A stretch of DNA of 64,000 nt from Paragorgia papillata (GCA_035771165.1 JAWNZC010000353.1:1633501-1697500), one strand, 5' to 3'; positions 33,248-44,689 are shown, numbered from the stretch's first letter. Notes: a model not told the origin generated them from the sequence alone. Made by a program: numbers and translations.

Positions 33248-34660
33248 ATGGAACATTATCTTGATTTTAACGAAGACACTGGTTGCTTTAGCTGGGGTGG
33301 TTCTTTCAAAGATTTAGAAACCTTCGTCAACGAAATATTCGACGTACAAGAAGATGAAGGTGAAGTGAAAGAAGACGTGAAGCATAATTCTTTTTCTCAT
33401 AAGATGAAAAATTGGTCTCTCCGCTTCCATACATCTACGGGTAACCTCTTGTTATTTGGTACGGAACAAGCAATCTCAAAGATGAAACTACACGAAATAT
33501 GTGACAAAATCAAGAATCAGAATACGTTGTTGACGAAGGAATGGAAGGATAACAATGCCGAATGGATAAATCTAGAAAGTTTAAGTTGAATATCCGCGAC
33601 TTCTACACCTTCAATTTCCTCTACAGCCTCAGTCGAAATGTATAGTGATAAAGACGAAGTGATTGTTGTTGGAGAGAAACCAAGTGTAATCGTGGATGAA
33701 CTGGAGGCGGCTTTGATCAAACCAATTGTATACGTAGACAACGCCCAGGTCATGAAAGAAATCTCGCTGTTACGAAAAGAAATAAATCAAGTTAAAGAAC
33801 GATTGAATAATAATAACCCACAAGACTGTGTTAAAATCCATAGCCAGAAGGGTGAACTAGAGGGGTATCGAAAGGAGAATGAAGACCTTAAAGAACAGGT
33901 TAAAACTCAAAGAGAAAATATCAAGCATCTGGAAGACGAAAGAGCAAGTTTAATCACTACGATTAGAATATTAATGGAAGATAAAACTGGGACAGTAGCC
34001 TACAGAGTAATGCAAATGAGCAAAAGCAAGGGCTAACGACCAAAAACAAAGGCAAACACAAGAAGGGAGAAAGTAAGAATAAGTCCGATGCTAGTACGAA
34101 ATCAAGCTCGACAAAACCTGGAAAACCGGAAAACACCGCAGATTTGGTGGAACCACCAGTTTCAAAAAGAAGGAATACAATCATATTGGGTGATTCTATA
34201 ATTTCTTATATCGAAGGATGGAAAATGTCTAATAGGGAAAATCGCGTCAGTGTTCGCAGTTTTCCTGCCTCAACTGTAGAAGACGGACTACATTAGACCA
34301 ACCTTAAAAAGTCACCCAGATAATCTTATCTTGCATGTTGGCACAAATAATCTCAAAAACAGCGAGCCATTGGAAATTGCCGAAGCGATCGTTAAAATAT
34401 GAGAGAAGATTGAACATTCATCTCCCAATACCAAAATTTGCTGTATCGGAACTAACGATACGAAAAGACTCCAAAGAGCTCAACGACGAAGACTTGCTGT
34501 CAACAAAATCCTGCACTCTTTTGCCAAGATTCGTGATTGGAAAGTGATTGTGCATGACAAGGTAGATAGCAGTTGCCTGAATGGACGAGGTTTGCACCTT
34601 AATAACAGGGGTATCCTAAATCTGGCAAAGGATTTCAAGCAGTTTTTGAAAAATAACAAT
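33248..34660 (+). pseudogene. CR1/L2-like LINE ORF1 with SGNH-esterase-like domain, broken
   Basis: Pieces at 33248-33589 (MEHYLDFNEDTGCFSWGGS) and 33638-34036 (a coiled-coil-like segment with KEISLLRKEINQVKERLN) precede a Lys/Ser-rich linker. A domain then follows with the SGNH signatures TIILGDSII (block I, near 34175-34200), LHVGTNNL (block III, near 34333-34355) and GRGLHLNNRG (block V, near 34590-34615). Esterase-type ORF1 proteins are known in CR1 LINEs. They are thought to act with the element RNA. Stops at 33587 and 34036 and further frame changes around 34290-34450 break the frame, so no full product is possible. Confidence 0.75.
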
Positions 34661-34711
34661 TGACCGGACTCAGATCACAGTACTATAAATGACGGTGAGA
34701 AAATTCCAACG

Positions 34712-35380
34712 GTGAGATGCATTAAAATGATTTCGTTGAACATAGTAAGCTTACCTTTACATATTGATGAATTACGAATTTGGTTGAATGACCAAAATAT
34801 AGACTTGATAGCTATTAATGAGACGAGACTTGACCCAGCGATAAGTAGCTCTACAATAAAACTAAGTCATTATGAAGTCTTTCGGAAGGACACAAATCGC
34901 AGTGGAGGTGGCGTTTGTATCTTCCTCCATAGCAAAAACAATTTTAGAGTTCGAACTGATCTAGAATCAAATGAAATTGAGGCAATTTGCATAGAAATTT
35001 TGAAACCTAATAGTAAACCTTTCGCTGTCATTGCGGCATATAGGCCCCCAGGGCAAGATCCTGACCTTTTCTTTACCGGATTATCGAGAATGATTGAAGT
35101 TTTAGATTACGAAGGGAAAGAAATTTATATTTTAGGCGATCTTAACTGTAATGTACTGGATGAAAACAATAACAGAGCAAAATTAGCTCTTCAATCAGTA
35201 ACTGAAATTCACCAGTTGGATCAGCTGATAACTGAGCCAACTCGAGAAACTGAAAATTCCAAATCATCAATTGATGTCATTCTGACCAACAATGTCAAAA
35301 GAGTGACCGCCTCAGGCGTAATACATCTGGGAATAAGCGATCACAGCTTAACTTTGTTGGTGTCGCGGTTATTAAAGTAA
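34712..35380 (+). pseudogene. CR1/L2-like LINE ORF2, endonuclease part only
   Basis: An open frame of 222 residues covers an apurinic-type endonuclease domain. MISLNIVSLP is the N-terminal Asn motif, LIAINETRLD the catalytic Glu motif, YRPPGQDPDLF and ILGDLNCNVLD the Asp/Asn motif, SSIDVILTN the late Asp motif, and GISDHSLTLL the terminal Asp-His motif. It nicks target DNA to prime reverse transcription. The frame ends at 35380 and no reverse transcriptase follows on this strand, so the element is truncated or rearranged. It sits 50 bp after ORF1. Confidence 0.85.
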
Positions 35381-35850
35381 GCTATATGGCCGATTAAACA
35401 CATTATCGGTTATTATCGTAATTTTACATACAACAACGCGAGGGGGGGGGGGGGGGGGGGTGTCAGGTTATCGTAATTTTCCATACCACAAACTTCCCCG
35501 ATTTGTGATTAGGGTTAGGGTTTATGGTTCCATTGTGTGTGTGTGGGTGGGGGGGGGGGGGGGGAGGGGGGGAGGGGGGTGTCAGGTTATCGTAATTTTC
35601 CTTACCACAAACGTCACGGATTACAAAGATTAGTCCCGTATTACAAATATTAACTCCTATCGTGACATCTTCCTTTCAATAAAAACAGTAACAATCCTAG
35701 TCAAAATTGTTCGGACCCATGGCTATTAAATCTTGCTGGGTCCTTGACGGGATAACAAAACACATGAAATATAAAAAGTTATTGTAAGTGTCAGTCCAAT
35801 CCAGCCACTCTATCGGTCACGTTCTATGGAGTCACCGAATCGGGCTGGTC
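35381..35850. repeat. Duplicated segment with two poly-G tracts
   Basis: TGTCAGGTTATCGTAATTTTCC follows a long G run at about 35443-35462 and again after a G/GA run at 35546-35579. The two copies are about 120 bp apart. The rest to 35850 is gene-free. Confidence 0.8.
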
Positions 35851-35900
35851 TTATCGACAAACGTCCGATGCGCTTTGGGAACCCATATATTCGTGATCTT

Positions 35901-36950
35901 CTACGGGTTGTGCGTTTTCTTTCTCTGGTTGCGACTCTCTCTGTTCTTGTTGAATCTTGTGAAAATTGGCGTTATCTTGGCATGTAATGGATTGTGTTTC
36001 TTTTGTAGTCTCTGGCGTTGATGTGTCTGCTTCCACATCGGAATCCTGGGACAGTCTGCGTCTCCGTGTCTGCGGTTTCTGATGTATGTTCTGCCGTTTG
36101 CTTGTACTTCGTAAGACCGAGGTCGTACCTTCTTCTTCACTTTTCCATCGATCCATTTCTTCTCTCCAAGGGCAAAAGGTTGGACTTTAACTCTGTCAGC
36201 TTTGTGCGGTTGATCTAGTTGTTTTGCTCCTTTATTGTAGTACCGTTGCTGCTTGAGTTGTTCCTTGGCGATGTTTGCGTCCGTGTTGCCTGGCACATAG
36301 GGCTTCAGGAGGTTTGTAGAAGTAGGAAGGGTTGTCTTCGTACGTCTATTCGTCATTCTCTGGACTGAACTAGAATTGTGTCCTTCTTGCGGTGTATTGC
36401 GAATAGTTAGGAGAGCCAAATAGAAATCGTTACCGCTCTCTCTGGTCGTTCGCAAGGTTTTCTTGACTTGGTTTACAGCGGATTCAGCCTTGCCATTGGA
36501 CTGAGGATGGTGTGGACTGGTGCGCGTGTGCTTAAACCCATAGGTTTGTGCAAAAACTCGAAATTCTTCTCAGTCGAATTGTGGCCCGTTGTCGGATAAC
36601 AATTCATCTGGTATCCCGTATCGATCCATGTTTCCTTTCACCTTCTTTATGACTGTTTCGGATGTTGTGCTGTACACGAGGTCTACTTTAAAGAAATTAG
36701 AATAATAGTCCACCGTCACAAGATATTCCTTGTTTTCAAGTTGAAAGAGATCTGTGGCGATCTTTGCCCAAGGGCGGTCAGGTACCTCTTGGTTCGGTTC
36801 TTTCCGCTGCCGAGTGGAAAACGTCATACAAGTTTTGCATCTAGAGATGTATTCTTTCACTTCGCAATTCATGTTGGGCCAGTAAACGCTTTCTCGTGCT
36901 CTTCTCAATGTTGACTCTATTCCTTGGTGCGCTCTGTGTAGATCTTCCAT
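35901..36950 (-). pseudogene. Gypsy-2 integrase
   Basis: The N-terminal zinc-binding part reads HRAHQGIESTLRRAR...CKTCMTF (His-His-Cys-Cys type). The core has KIATDLFQLENKEYLVTVDYY with the first Asp and LLSDNGPQFD with the second. The Glu-containing segment lies around 36470-36500, in a region with a frame change. The C-terminal part at 36455-35901 contains RTYIRNRRH. Stops separate the blocks near 36570 and 36460. Confidence 0.82.
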
Positions 36951-37201
36951 GATTTATCTCCTAAGGGTTTTTGGAATGACAACCATGTCGCTACGCAGGA
37001 TGAGGCCATCTTGTACGACTAATTCGTCTCTGATATGGAAGTAGTGGCATGCTTACGGTTGCACGCAGCTCATTCTTTCTCTCTGGCCACCCGATCTGGA
37101 TGATTGTTTTGACTGCCTGTTGGACTTCATCCTTGTCTGTTTCAACTTTCAGCCTGGACATCTTTTCTTCTGATTGATTTCGTCGATCACTGGAACGTGC
37201 T

Positions 37202-38887
37202 CTATTTCTTCCTCGAAATCTGATCTTGTTGGCTGACCTTCTCCGCGTCAAAATGTGGGCGGAGAGTGTCAGCAAGGTACATCTCTGATCCCTTCTTATA
37301 GTGGATGTCGATATCATATCGCTGCAGTCGCATGAACATCTTCTGAATGCGTCTTGGCGCTGAGACCAGGGGCTTTCCAAATATCGTTTCTTGAGGTTTG
37401 TGATCTGAATCCACGACGACTTTTCTCCCGTACGTGTATTGATGGAACCGTTCCACCCCAAAAACAATGGCTAAAAGTTCCTTTTCAATTTGAGCGTAGT
37501 TGGTTTCTGTGGTTGTAAGAGCTCTTCTCGCATAAGCGATTGGTTTTCCTTCCTGCAATAGTGACACGCCCAGGCTTTCGCAATGTAGCATTTTTACTTC
37601 CACAGAGGTGGTTTTGAGACGAGTATCTTGATGTCATTGAATGCGTTGTCGTGAATTTCTGACCAGTGAAATTCGTACCCTTTTCTTGTCAGTTGGCGTA
37701 GCGGTTCTGATGCATCTGACAATTTCGGAAGGAATTTTGGGAGATAGTTTGTCATCCCCAACATTCGCCTCACTCCCTGTACGTCTTGTGGTTTTGTCAT
37801 ATGGAGTATCGCTTCTAACTTGGATGGGTCTGCCTGTACTCCATCTGCGGTGAGCAAATTACCAATGTATGGCATGGATGCTTTCTTTAGCTCAATCTTT
37901 GACTCGTTTAGCTTGATTCCTCTTTCTCGACACCGTCTTAGCAGAGCCTCTACCTTGGCGTCGTGGTCTTTGACAGCTTCATCCATTGACATTCCATTTC
38001 CAATAATAAGGATGTCGTCCGTCACCATCCTCACTCCATCGAGGCCTTCGATTGCTTGGCTCAGGCGCCTCTGGAAGATCTCTCCTCCGGGTGGGATTCC
38101 AAAGGGCATCCTGGTCCATTTGTAACGGCCAAACGGAGTGTTAAATGTGGCTAGCAGAGACGATTCTTGATCTAGTTTGATCTGCCAGTAGCCATTCTTG
38201 CAGTCCACCTTTGGTAAACACCTTCGCGTTGGTCAAATCTGGGAGGACTTCTCCAATCGTAGGAATTGGGTAATGGCACCTCTTTAATGCTTTATGTAGT
38301 GGTTGTGGGTCAAGGCAAAGTACGACCTTCTGAATAAAACCTTGTTGCTCAAGCTCACTTAGATGATCTTTCAGTTGTTTCCGGAGAGCTTCATGTATTC
38401 TTCTGGGTGGTATCTGGACTGGCTTGACCATATCATCTACTTCCAGTTGTAGTGGCTTTCCAAGTTCACCAAGATCTTGGAATACGTTGGCGTATTTGGC
38501 CAGTACATGTTCTTTGGTCATGTTACTCGTGCTCTGGCTATCCACCACTTGAACTTCATCCGTCCTGGGTAGTAAGTGTAAGTGGCTGACTTGTATTAGA
38601 TTCATTTGTTGCGCTGTTCGGCTCCCGAGAAGATTGATGTCGGCATCTTTGTCTTTCACCACAACGAATTTCACTTTATATTTCTGGCCATTTTTCGGGT
38701 TTGTAAGCTGAACATGACATATTCCAGGGGGTTTTAGCGGTGATGAATTGTACATCTTCAATACTTGGTTTGTGTTTAAGACATTCCTTTCATGCTTGGT
38801 ACCACGCAGTTCTCCACTTCGGATCACATTACAAGTCGCCCCGGTGTCCACTTGAAAACTCGTATTATGTCCACCTTTGATTTTCAT
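37202..38887 (-). pseudogene. Gypsy-2 protease, RT and RNase H
   Basis: The protease motif is FQVDTGATCNVI (near 38850). It is followed by the linker to RT with IPPRRIHEALRKQLKDHL. The RT fingers are shortened: FIQKV is joined directly to VLCLDPQPLHKAL, so a stretch normally found between them is missing. The frame changes near 38210. RT continues with CKNGYWQIKL and MPFGIPPG, and its metal-binding motif reads VTDDILI where most elements have VADDILI. RNase H at 37603-37202 has TNYAQIEKELLAI and VVDSDHKP. Non-functional. Confidence 0.84.
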
Positions 38888-39079
38888 TGTTGGGTGGATT
38901 TTTGACCGAAATTGTTCACTTTTTTACGACCAGAACTTCTTCAGGTTGTGGATGCAGGTCTAGAGTCGATACGTATTTTCCGGAGTCGTCATCTGAGCTG
39001 TTTGGGCGAGTATATTTCGTTACTATGTTTGCTGGCGATTACTTTGAATTCTTCTGTAAACAAACCTGCGAGAAATGAT

Positions 39080-39791
39080 TCTGTTTACCGCAATTCTTGC
39101 ATGTTTGGCCATAAGCTGGGCAAACGCCTCGTCGGTAACTACCGCCGCAGTATTTGCAAGGGCGTCTTGTCTTCCTTGGCTTCCGTTGCCTTTCGTTTTC
39201 CGTCTTTCTGTTTTGTCTTAGCGCGTTTACTTCTTCGTCATTTCCCGAGGGCTTCTTTAATTCTTTGAGGCGGATATTTGTCGTTTCGCCGCTTCTTCCG
39301 CGATGTCTATGGCACGCGAGAGCGTAATTTTCTTTTCTTATAGTAATTTCTTTCTGGTTGACTCATCTCTAATTCCTAATACAAGTCTATCCCTAATCAA
39401 CGAGTCGTTAAGACAATTGCAAAAATTGCATGTTTGCGCGAGCTTTCGTAATATCGTCTCATATTGCATGGTCAATGCTTTCAATATCCTCTTGGTTTCG
39501 TCGGTTGAATATAAATCTTTCGTACGTTTCGTTAGGTTCTCCGACGCAAAATTCTTCAAACTTCTCAATAATTTTGCTGTGTAGTCGGCGGTCTGTCTCT
39601 GTTGCGAATTCCATTCCTTCATTCATTTCGAGCGCTTCTTCTCCAATTACCGATAGAAACATGGCTGTCTTGAAATTTTCTTGAAAGTGATTTAGTCTGA
39701 CGATGATCGCGTAATTCTGCCATGCTCTTTTAAACCGATGGTGTTGCAGACGATGAAGGAACACTGGAGGAATTCGCATTGGCTGCATCAT
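39080..39791 (-). pseudogene. Gypsy-2 gag
   Basis: The gag body is spread over two frames. One frame (39791-39459) has ENFKTAMFLSVIGEEALEM and ERFIFNRRNQEDIESID; another (39622-39338) has the continuation LRKLAQTCNFCNCLNDSLIRD. Zinc-knuckle sequence is expected further down near 39080-39160 but is frame-broken. It would be the capsid protein of the particle. Confidence 0.75.
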
Positions 39792-39970
39792 GTTGTTGCA
39801 AACGGGCGATTAGCGTATCTCTACGGCCGTGGATCGGTAGACCTTTCTGTGCGCACCGCTGTCGAAGATCCACTAGGCTTTCGTCATTCGTCGAAGATGA
39901 CGACACAGTTTGCGGACCTTAACTCTGCCACGTCGAACGGGAAGCATCGCACAAATAATTAACACGCTCA

Positions 39971-40385
39971 GAGACAATTCCTGTGTAGAGCTCACCAAGT
40001 ATCTTTCAATGTAGAGCTCTTGCGCGAATTGTAATTGGTTACTTTTCCCGCCGAAGAGAGAAGTAATGTTCTAATTGGTTAGCAAGTGCCGTATCACTTG
40101 TTTTTTCACGTGCACTGGCCAACATTCCTGTTCAAGGTTTTGGCACAGCTTGTAGTGAACGTTGTCTCACTAAGTTTAATTTATATATTAGCACATAAAT
40201 TGGCTTAAATTGATGTTTAAACATTTAAAAATAACAACAGTTTCTCACCTTGAATCTTTCTAATACATAGAAATAATTCCTTTCTTGATGGACTTTCTTT
40301 GCGCAGCCAATGCAAATGTCCACAGTCAACACGAGGAACTTCAGCAACCTCGGTACCGCATTCACGACATTTTTCCTCGTTCGAG
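39971..40385. other. Gene-free spacer
   Basis: Possible gypsy-2 5' flank or LTR remnant. GTAGAGCTC is repeated at about 39984 and 40011. No coding or RNA feature seen. Confidence 0.4.
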
Positions 40386-41799
40386 AATTTATTTATTTAT
40401 TAACTTTACAACCATGCAAGAATGCAAATATACAGTAAATCAAGAGTGCAATACTTGAACATGATTGAAGGAATAATGAACAGGACACGAGCCCCATGTG
40501 AAGACCAACCCAACAAAAAAAATGATACAATAAACATTAAGTAAACACACGATTAAAAAAAACATAACAAACTAATACACAAATTACATAAGAATAAATA
40601 TTTTAGAGCAACAACTTGGATTGAAAGAACGACATTTAGAACAGAAACTTTTGCAGGCGCGCAGTCTATTAACATCGAAATTGGAGTCTAATTTAGAAGA
40701 GTAGTGAATATAAAGTTGTTCATGTTTAAAAATGGAAACAGAAGTACTATTACGAACTATCGGAGAGAGATTGTTCCAGAGAAAGACAATTCTGTTGAAA
40801 AAAGTATTTCTAAAAAGAGAAGTCCTACAAGGATTGGCTTGAAGCAAGTGGTTTTGACTTGAACGAGTGCGAGACGAGCGGATAGATCCTAGAGACCTTG
40901 TTTACACTTAAAAAAGAAGAGAAGATCCTTAATTTCAAGCCAATATGATATAGGTAATAAGTTAAGCTAGTTTTTGAGACGGTCAGTGTAAGACGATTCA
41001 TAATCTTGGAGTATGAATTTCGTGTTTCGTCTCTGAGCACCCTCAAGAAGGTCACATGACTTGTCTTGAGGAGCCCAGATTTCATTACCGTAAGACAAGT
41101 GAGAACGGACGAGCGCTAAATAGAGTAGACGACGGCAACGGACATTTGATATTTGAGTACAGTTCCTGCGGAAAAACCCAAGCATACGATTAGCTTTAGC
41201 AACATATCTAGCAATATGGGAGGACCACTTAAGATCATTGCTGAGGACCACACCCAAGTCGGTTTGATCTATTACACTTTTAACTAATTCGTTGTCGAGG
41301 TGATAGGAATGACTAGATTGAGTACGTTTTCGGTATATCCTTAGTAAGAGAGTTTCAGACACATTAAATTTCATTTTTCAGGACTGTGACCAGTTGCTCA
41401 TAGCATCGAGATCAAGCTGGAGGAGATCTCTATCCGCTGGTGACTCAATGGGTTACCTCCGGAAGATCATAATGACATAGGGAATAAAAAGAAGAGGACC
41501 TATCACACTACCCTGCGGCACACCAGACTTAATACTAAGGAACGATGAAGGAACTCCTTCAACAACAACACGCTGTTTCCGACCACGAAGATAATCGGCA
41601 AACCATTTAGAAAGATGACCGGAAATTCCGTAAGTTTTCAGCTTGGATAAGAGTTCACTATGAGGGACAGAGTCAAAAGCTTTCGCAAAATCAAGATAGA
41701 TGAGGTAAATTTCTTTACCAGCTTCAAGGGCACTACCAATGTCGTGAAATATATTAAGAAGTTGAGTAACACATGACCTATTACAGCCATGCTATTAAT
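40386..41799 (-). pseudogene. CR1/L2-like LINE reverse transcriptase fragment, 5'-truncated
   Basis: The minus strand encodes RT motif A, YLDFAKAFDSVPH (near 41680), and motif B, SGVPQGSVIGPLLF (near 41500). The catalytic motif C (normally F/YADD) is absent: motif B runs into a stop and then directly to the SPADRDLLQLDLDAMSNW segment, so a short deletion removed it. Downstream is the conserved C-terminal region LGVVLSNDLKWSSHI...LYLALVRSHLSYGNEIWAP (41374-40967) and RTSLFRNTFFNRIVFLWNNL. The element end is at an AATAAATAAATAAA-like tail near 40386. It could be the missing 3' half of the LINE at 33248-35380, but it lies on the opposite strand. Confidence 0.82.
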
Positions 41800-41977
41800 A
41801 ACAATCGAAATATAGTAAGGTAAGACATTAAGATATACTGCCGAAACAGAGAACGTAGGAGTCTAACGTTTCGAGCGAAGGCCCTTCGATAGAGAGAAAG
41901 AGAGAAGGGCTCGAAACGTTAGACTCCTACGTTCTCTGTTTCGGCAGTATATCTAACCTTACTATACTTCGATTGTT
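41800..41977. repeat. Near-perfect foldback element
   Basis: The outer arms AACAATCGAA(A/G)TATAGTAAGGT and the inner arms AGATATACTGCCGAAACAGA... through ...GTCTAACGTTTCGAG are exact inverted copies over about 47 bases, separated by a small AGAGAAAGAGAG loop. The left arm has a 7-base insertion between inner and outer parts. Family member of 2146-2280. It abuts the 5' truncation point of the LINE fragment. Confidence 0.9.
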
Positions 41978-42412
41978 TCAACACTGCCTGCGCGGCACGC
42001 TACTTTTATTTCACTATTTGGAATTATGTTCTGTACTCGTGGTCTCTCCCTTGAAGAGTATTTATAAACGATCAAATATCTTCTCTTGAATCGCTTAACT
42101 ACACAGCAGTTTAACTCTCCGATGAACCATTTGCGGACGTAGTGCGATCACCGCCTCAACTTATTTTAATGCATCACTATTATGAGAATGAAATGCATCA
42201 CTATTATTAGCTCACGTTCTGATTGGTTCTTTTAAACAAACATATTCGGTGGGCGGAATTCAAGAACACTCTAAAAAAGGTGTGTTAAATTAACACACCT
42301 TTTTTGTCCAAATTTTAAGTTTTAACACACCTTAAGGTGGCTCCACGCAGTTTCGTGAAAAATGGAAAATACAAGTTTGAGAGTCCAAAACACATGCATA
42401 AACAATTCGGGA

Positions 42413-42936
42413 AAAGAATAAAACTAAATGTTATGCATAGTTACACATTCTGACAATCAAAAACTGTTACCAAATAAATAGCAACAGCTGTTGCTATGGC
42501 AACAATGACGTTTCAAAATGGCTGCCAATTACCTTTCAAACTAATTTAATTCGAAAAAAACGTTGGTGACCCCCAATTTTTTTTCCATTAAAACCTTTCT
42601 TGAGGTATGAGTAATCAATAGGCCGATTTTTAAAAAATTCTGTAGATCCAAATTTTTTAAAAATTAACAAACATGATTTTTTCGGGGAAAAAATTATTCC
42701 TTCAACAGAATTTTTTTTAAATCACCATATTGATTACTCATACTTCAAGAAAAGTTTTAATGAAAAAAAAATTGGGGGTCACCAAAGTTTTTTTCGAATT
42801 AAATTATTTTGAGCGGTAATTGGCAGCCATTTTGAGACGTCATTGTTGCCATAGCAACAATTGTTGCTATTTATTTTGTAACAGTTTTTGATTGTCAGAA
42901 TGTTTAACTATGCATAACATTTAGTTTTATTCTTTA
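42413..42936. repeat. ~520-bp imperfect palindrome inside the TTAA element
   Basis: The left arm has AAAGAATAAAACTAAATG, GTTGCTATGGCAACAATGAC and GGTGACCCCCAATTTTTTTT in order. The right arm has their reverse complements in reverse order, ending CATTTAGTTTTATTCTTT. The centre is near 42665-42680. Arm identity is high but imperfect. Confidence 0.88.
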
Positions 42937-43027
42937 TGTGGCTAAATGTAATTTAGGCAAGGTAAAAAAGGAGACAATGCTAGTCAGCGGTCACTCATGA
43001 TAATATGTGGGGATTATTGACATGCGC

Positions 43028-43270
43028 TCATCAAAGTCTTGTCAGCGTGGTCTGAGCTTGACTTGCGCTCATCAAAGTCTTGTCAGCGTGGTCTGAGCTT
43101 GACTTGCGCTCATCAAAGTCTTGTCAGCGTGGTCTGAGCTTGACTTGCGCTCATCAAAGTCTTGTCAGCGTGGTCTGAGCTTCACTTGCGCTCATCAAAG
43201 TCTTGTCAGCGTGGTCTGAGCTTGACTTGCGCTCATCACAGTCTTGTCAGCGTGGTCTGAGCTTGACTGG
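43028..43270 (+). repeat. 41-bp minisatellite, six units
   Basis: Unit starts at 43028, 43069, 43110, 43151, 43192 and 43233. Same unit as the array at 5171, with the same left flank (GGCTAAATGTAATTTAGGCA) and the same right flank (GGTTCTGCGCGCGCTATCTA). The whole module was evidently copied, with only the unit number changed. Confidence 0.92.
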
Positions 43271-43539
43271 TTCTGCGCGCGCTATCTATTTATTAGGTAT
43301 TTGGTCAGTGGTCACTCATTATAATATGTGGGGATTATCTCAGCGCTCGTCAAAGTCTTGTCAGCGTGGTCTGAGCTTGACTGGTTTTGCGCGCGCTGTT
43401 TAGTGACCCACCCACCCACTCCTGATCCTCCAATAACGTCAATTGGCGATCTATTTTTATTCCGAATTGTTTATGCACGTGTCTTGGACTCTCAAACTTG
43501 TATTTCCATTTTTCAAGAAACTGTATTGAGCCACCTTAA

Positions 43540-43870
43540 GTTAGGTTTTCTAACACACCTTAAGGTGTGTTTAACACGCCTTAAGGTGTGTTGAACGACA
43601 CACCTTAAGGTGTGTTAAGCACACCTTATGGTGTGTTTTTGGCTTGTGAAAAGGTGTGTTATTGTACACACCTTGGTGTGTTTTCAAACACATCTTGTTG
43701 AAAACACACCTTGTGTTATTTAACATACCTTGATATGTTATATTAACACATGTTAAGATGTGTTACTGTATAGGCGTGTTAATACAAATGTGTGCTATGC
43801 AACATGCCCTGATATGTGTTATCTTACACATGTAGGTGTGCATAATAACACACCTTGAAACATGTCATTC
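43540..43870. repeat. Left subterminal AGGTGTGTTA repeats of the shell element
   Basis: More than ten copies of ACACACCTTAAGGTGTGTT-like motifs in both orientations, decaying rightward. Continuous with 42286-42335 once the TTAA element is removed. Confidence 0.88.
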
Positions 43871-44402
43871 TACACAATGACTAAGAGAAAATAAACATTT
43901 TGAAAAACATTTAACATTGTCAACATATTCAATATATTTTAACACATGAACTGTGAGTGTTTACATCAGGATGACATTAAAGTACATGTACACTGTCACT
44001 TACTATAATAACTACTAATTATATACATGGTATACAGGAAGATGGTCATATGCAAACCATTTTGGCAGTTCAAATTCCCAAATATTAACTGATAGCTAAA
44101 AATCCTAGACTAACCACTTGTTACATGTATGTGGTTCTGCATCTATACCCAAAATACATCATTCAGCATCTAGGATACTACATGAGATATTTAGAATGTT
44201 GGTTATTTTCAAAGTGTACTTAACAACAATCCAATCAGCAATGACACAAGGGAATCATCTTGAAGATCAACAATCCTTTTCTTTCGTTGAGAAGTTGGCT
44301 TTTGCATCACTCAATGTGTACTGGTCTGGTCCTGTAAAATGAAAATTTAAATTAGTTCAACAATTTGTTAACTAATAGTTAATTAACTCAAATATTTAAA
44401 GG
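43871..44402. other. Shell-element interior, non-coding
   Basis: AT-rich sequence between the subterminal repeats and gypsy-3. An open frame at 44118-44342 has no recognisable domain. Confidence 0.5.
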
Positions 44403-44591
44403 TATAACGATACTGCTGATTGGCTACTATAAAAGCCAATCAAAGGACTGGAAAACCATGTGCTTAAAGTGGGGGGTTTTAAGTACCCCGGCATTCGCGC
44501 TTGGGCTGGGATTGTATAACAAGCTATTTATATTCTGGAGAAGTGAACATTAAAACTATTAAGCTATAACCAAAGTTGGCATAACTTTACA
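44403..44591 (+). repeat. Gypsy-3 5' LTR
   Basis: Starts TATAACGATACTGCTGATTG and ends GTTGGCATAACTTTACA. Differs from the 3' LTR at base 2 (A for G), at AAACC/AAGCC, and by one fewer G in a G run. It would carry the promoter and polyadenylation signals; the terminal TG is mutated to TA. Confidence 0.93.
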
Positions 44592-44608
44592 TGGTGTCAG
44601 GAGTAGAA
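44592..44608 (+). promoter_or_regulatory. Gypsy-3 primer-binding site
   Basis: TGGTGTCAGGAGTAGAA lies immediately after the 5' LTR, where the tRNA primer anneals to start minus-strand DNA synthesis. TGGTGTCAG-type sites are common in gypsy elements. Confidence 0.8.
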
Positions 44609-44689
44609 GAACAAATAATTACTATAATAAGGAACGTCACAAAACAAAGTCGGATTCAGAGCAGCCGTCGACGGCTAATGCAGCAGTAA

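Larger units (their letters stand above)
35851..39970 (-). mobile_element. Decayed Ty3/gypsy retrotransposon (gypsy-2)
   Basis: On the minus strand gag (39791-39080), protease and RT (38887-37594), RNase H (37603-37202) and integrase (37000-35901) occur in canonical order. They are closely related in sequence to the intact-looking element at 44403-49002 but belong to a different subfamily. Multiple frameshifts and at least one internal deletion are present. No LTR pair or target duplication could be recognised. Confidence 0.87.
42336..43535. mobile_element. 1.2-kb composite element with TTAA target duplication
   Basis: The left end GGTGGCTCCACGCAGTTTCG and the right end reverse complement GGTGGCTCAATACAGTTTCT belong to a ~75-bp inverted repeat that continues through ACAAGTTTGAGAGTCCAA and GCATAAACAATTCGG. 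TTAA flanks both sides (42332-42335 and 43536-43539). A TTAA TSD is seen with piggyBac and Kolobok elements; the ends lack the piggyBac CCC start, so Kolobok-like is the better guess. Inside are a ~520-bp palindrome and a copy of the 41-bp minisatellite with its flanks. Confidence 0.82.

Noticed and set aside
32839..33317. Long Cys/Val/Leu- and Asn/Lys/Gln/Thr-rich open frames on both strands
   Set aside because: They are translations of the (TGTT/TGTC)n microsatellite in different phases and have no domain.
42267..43870. CRISPR-like array
   Set aside because: The repeats here are palindromic transposon-end motifs and a tandem minisatellite without unique spacers, and the DNA is eukaryotic.
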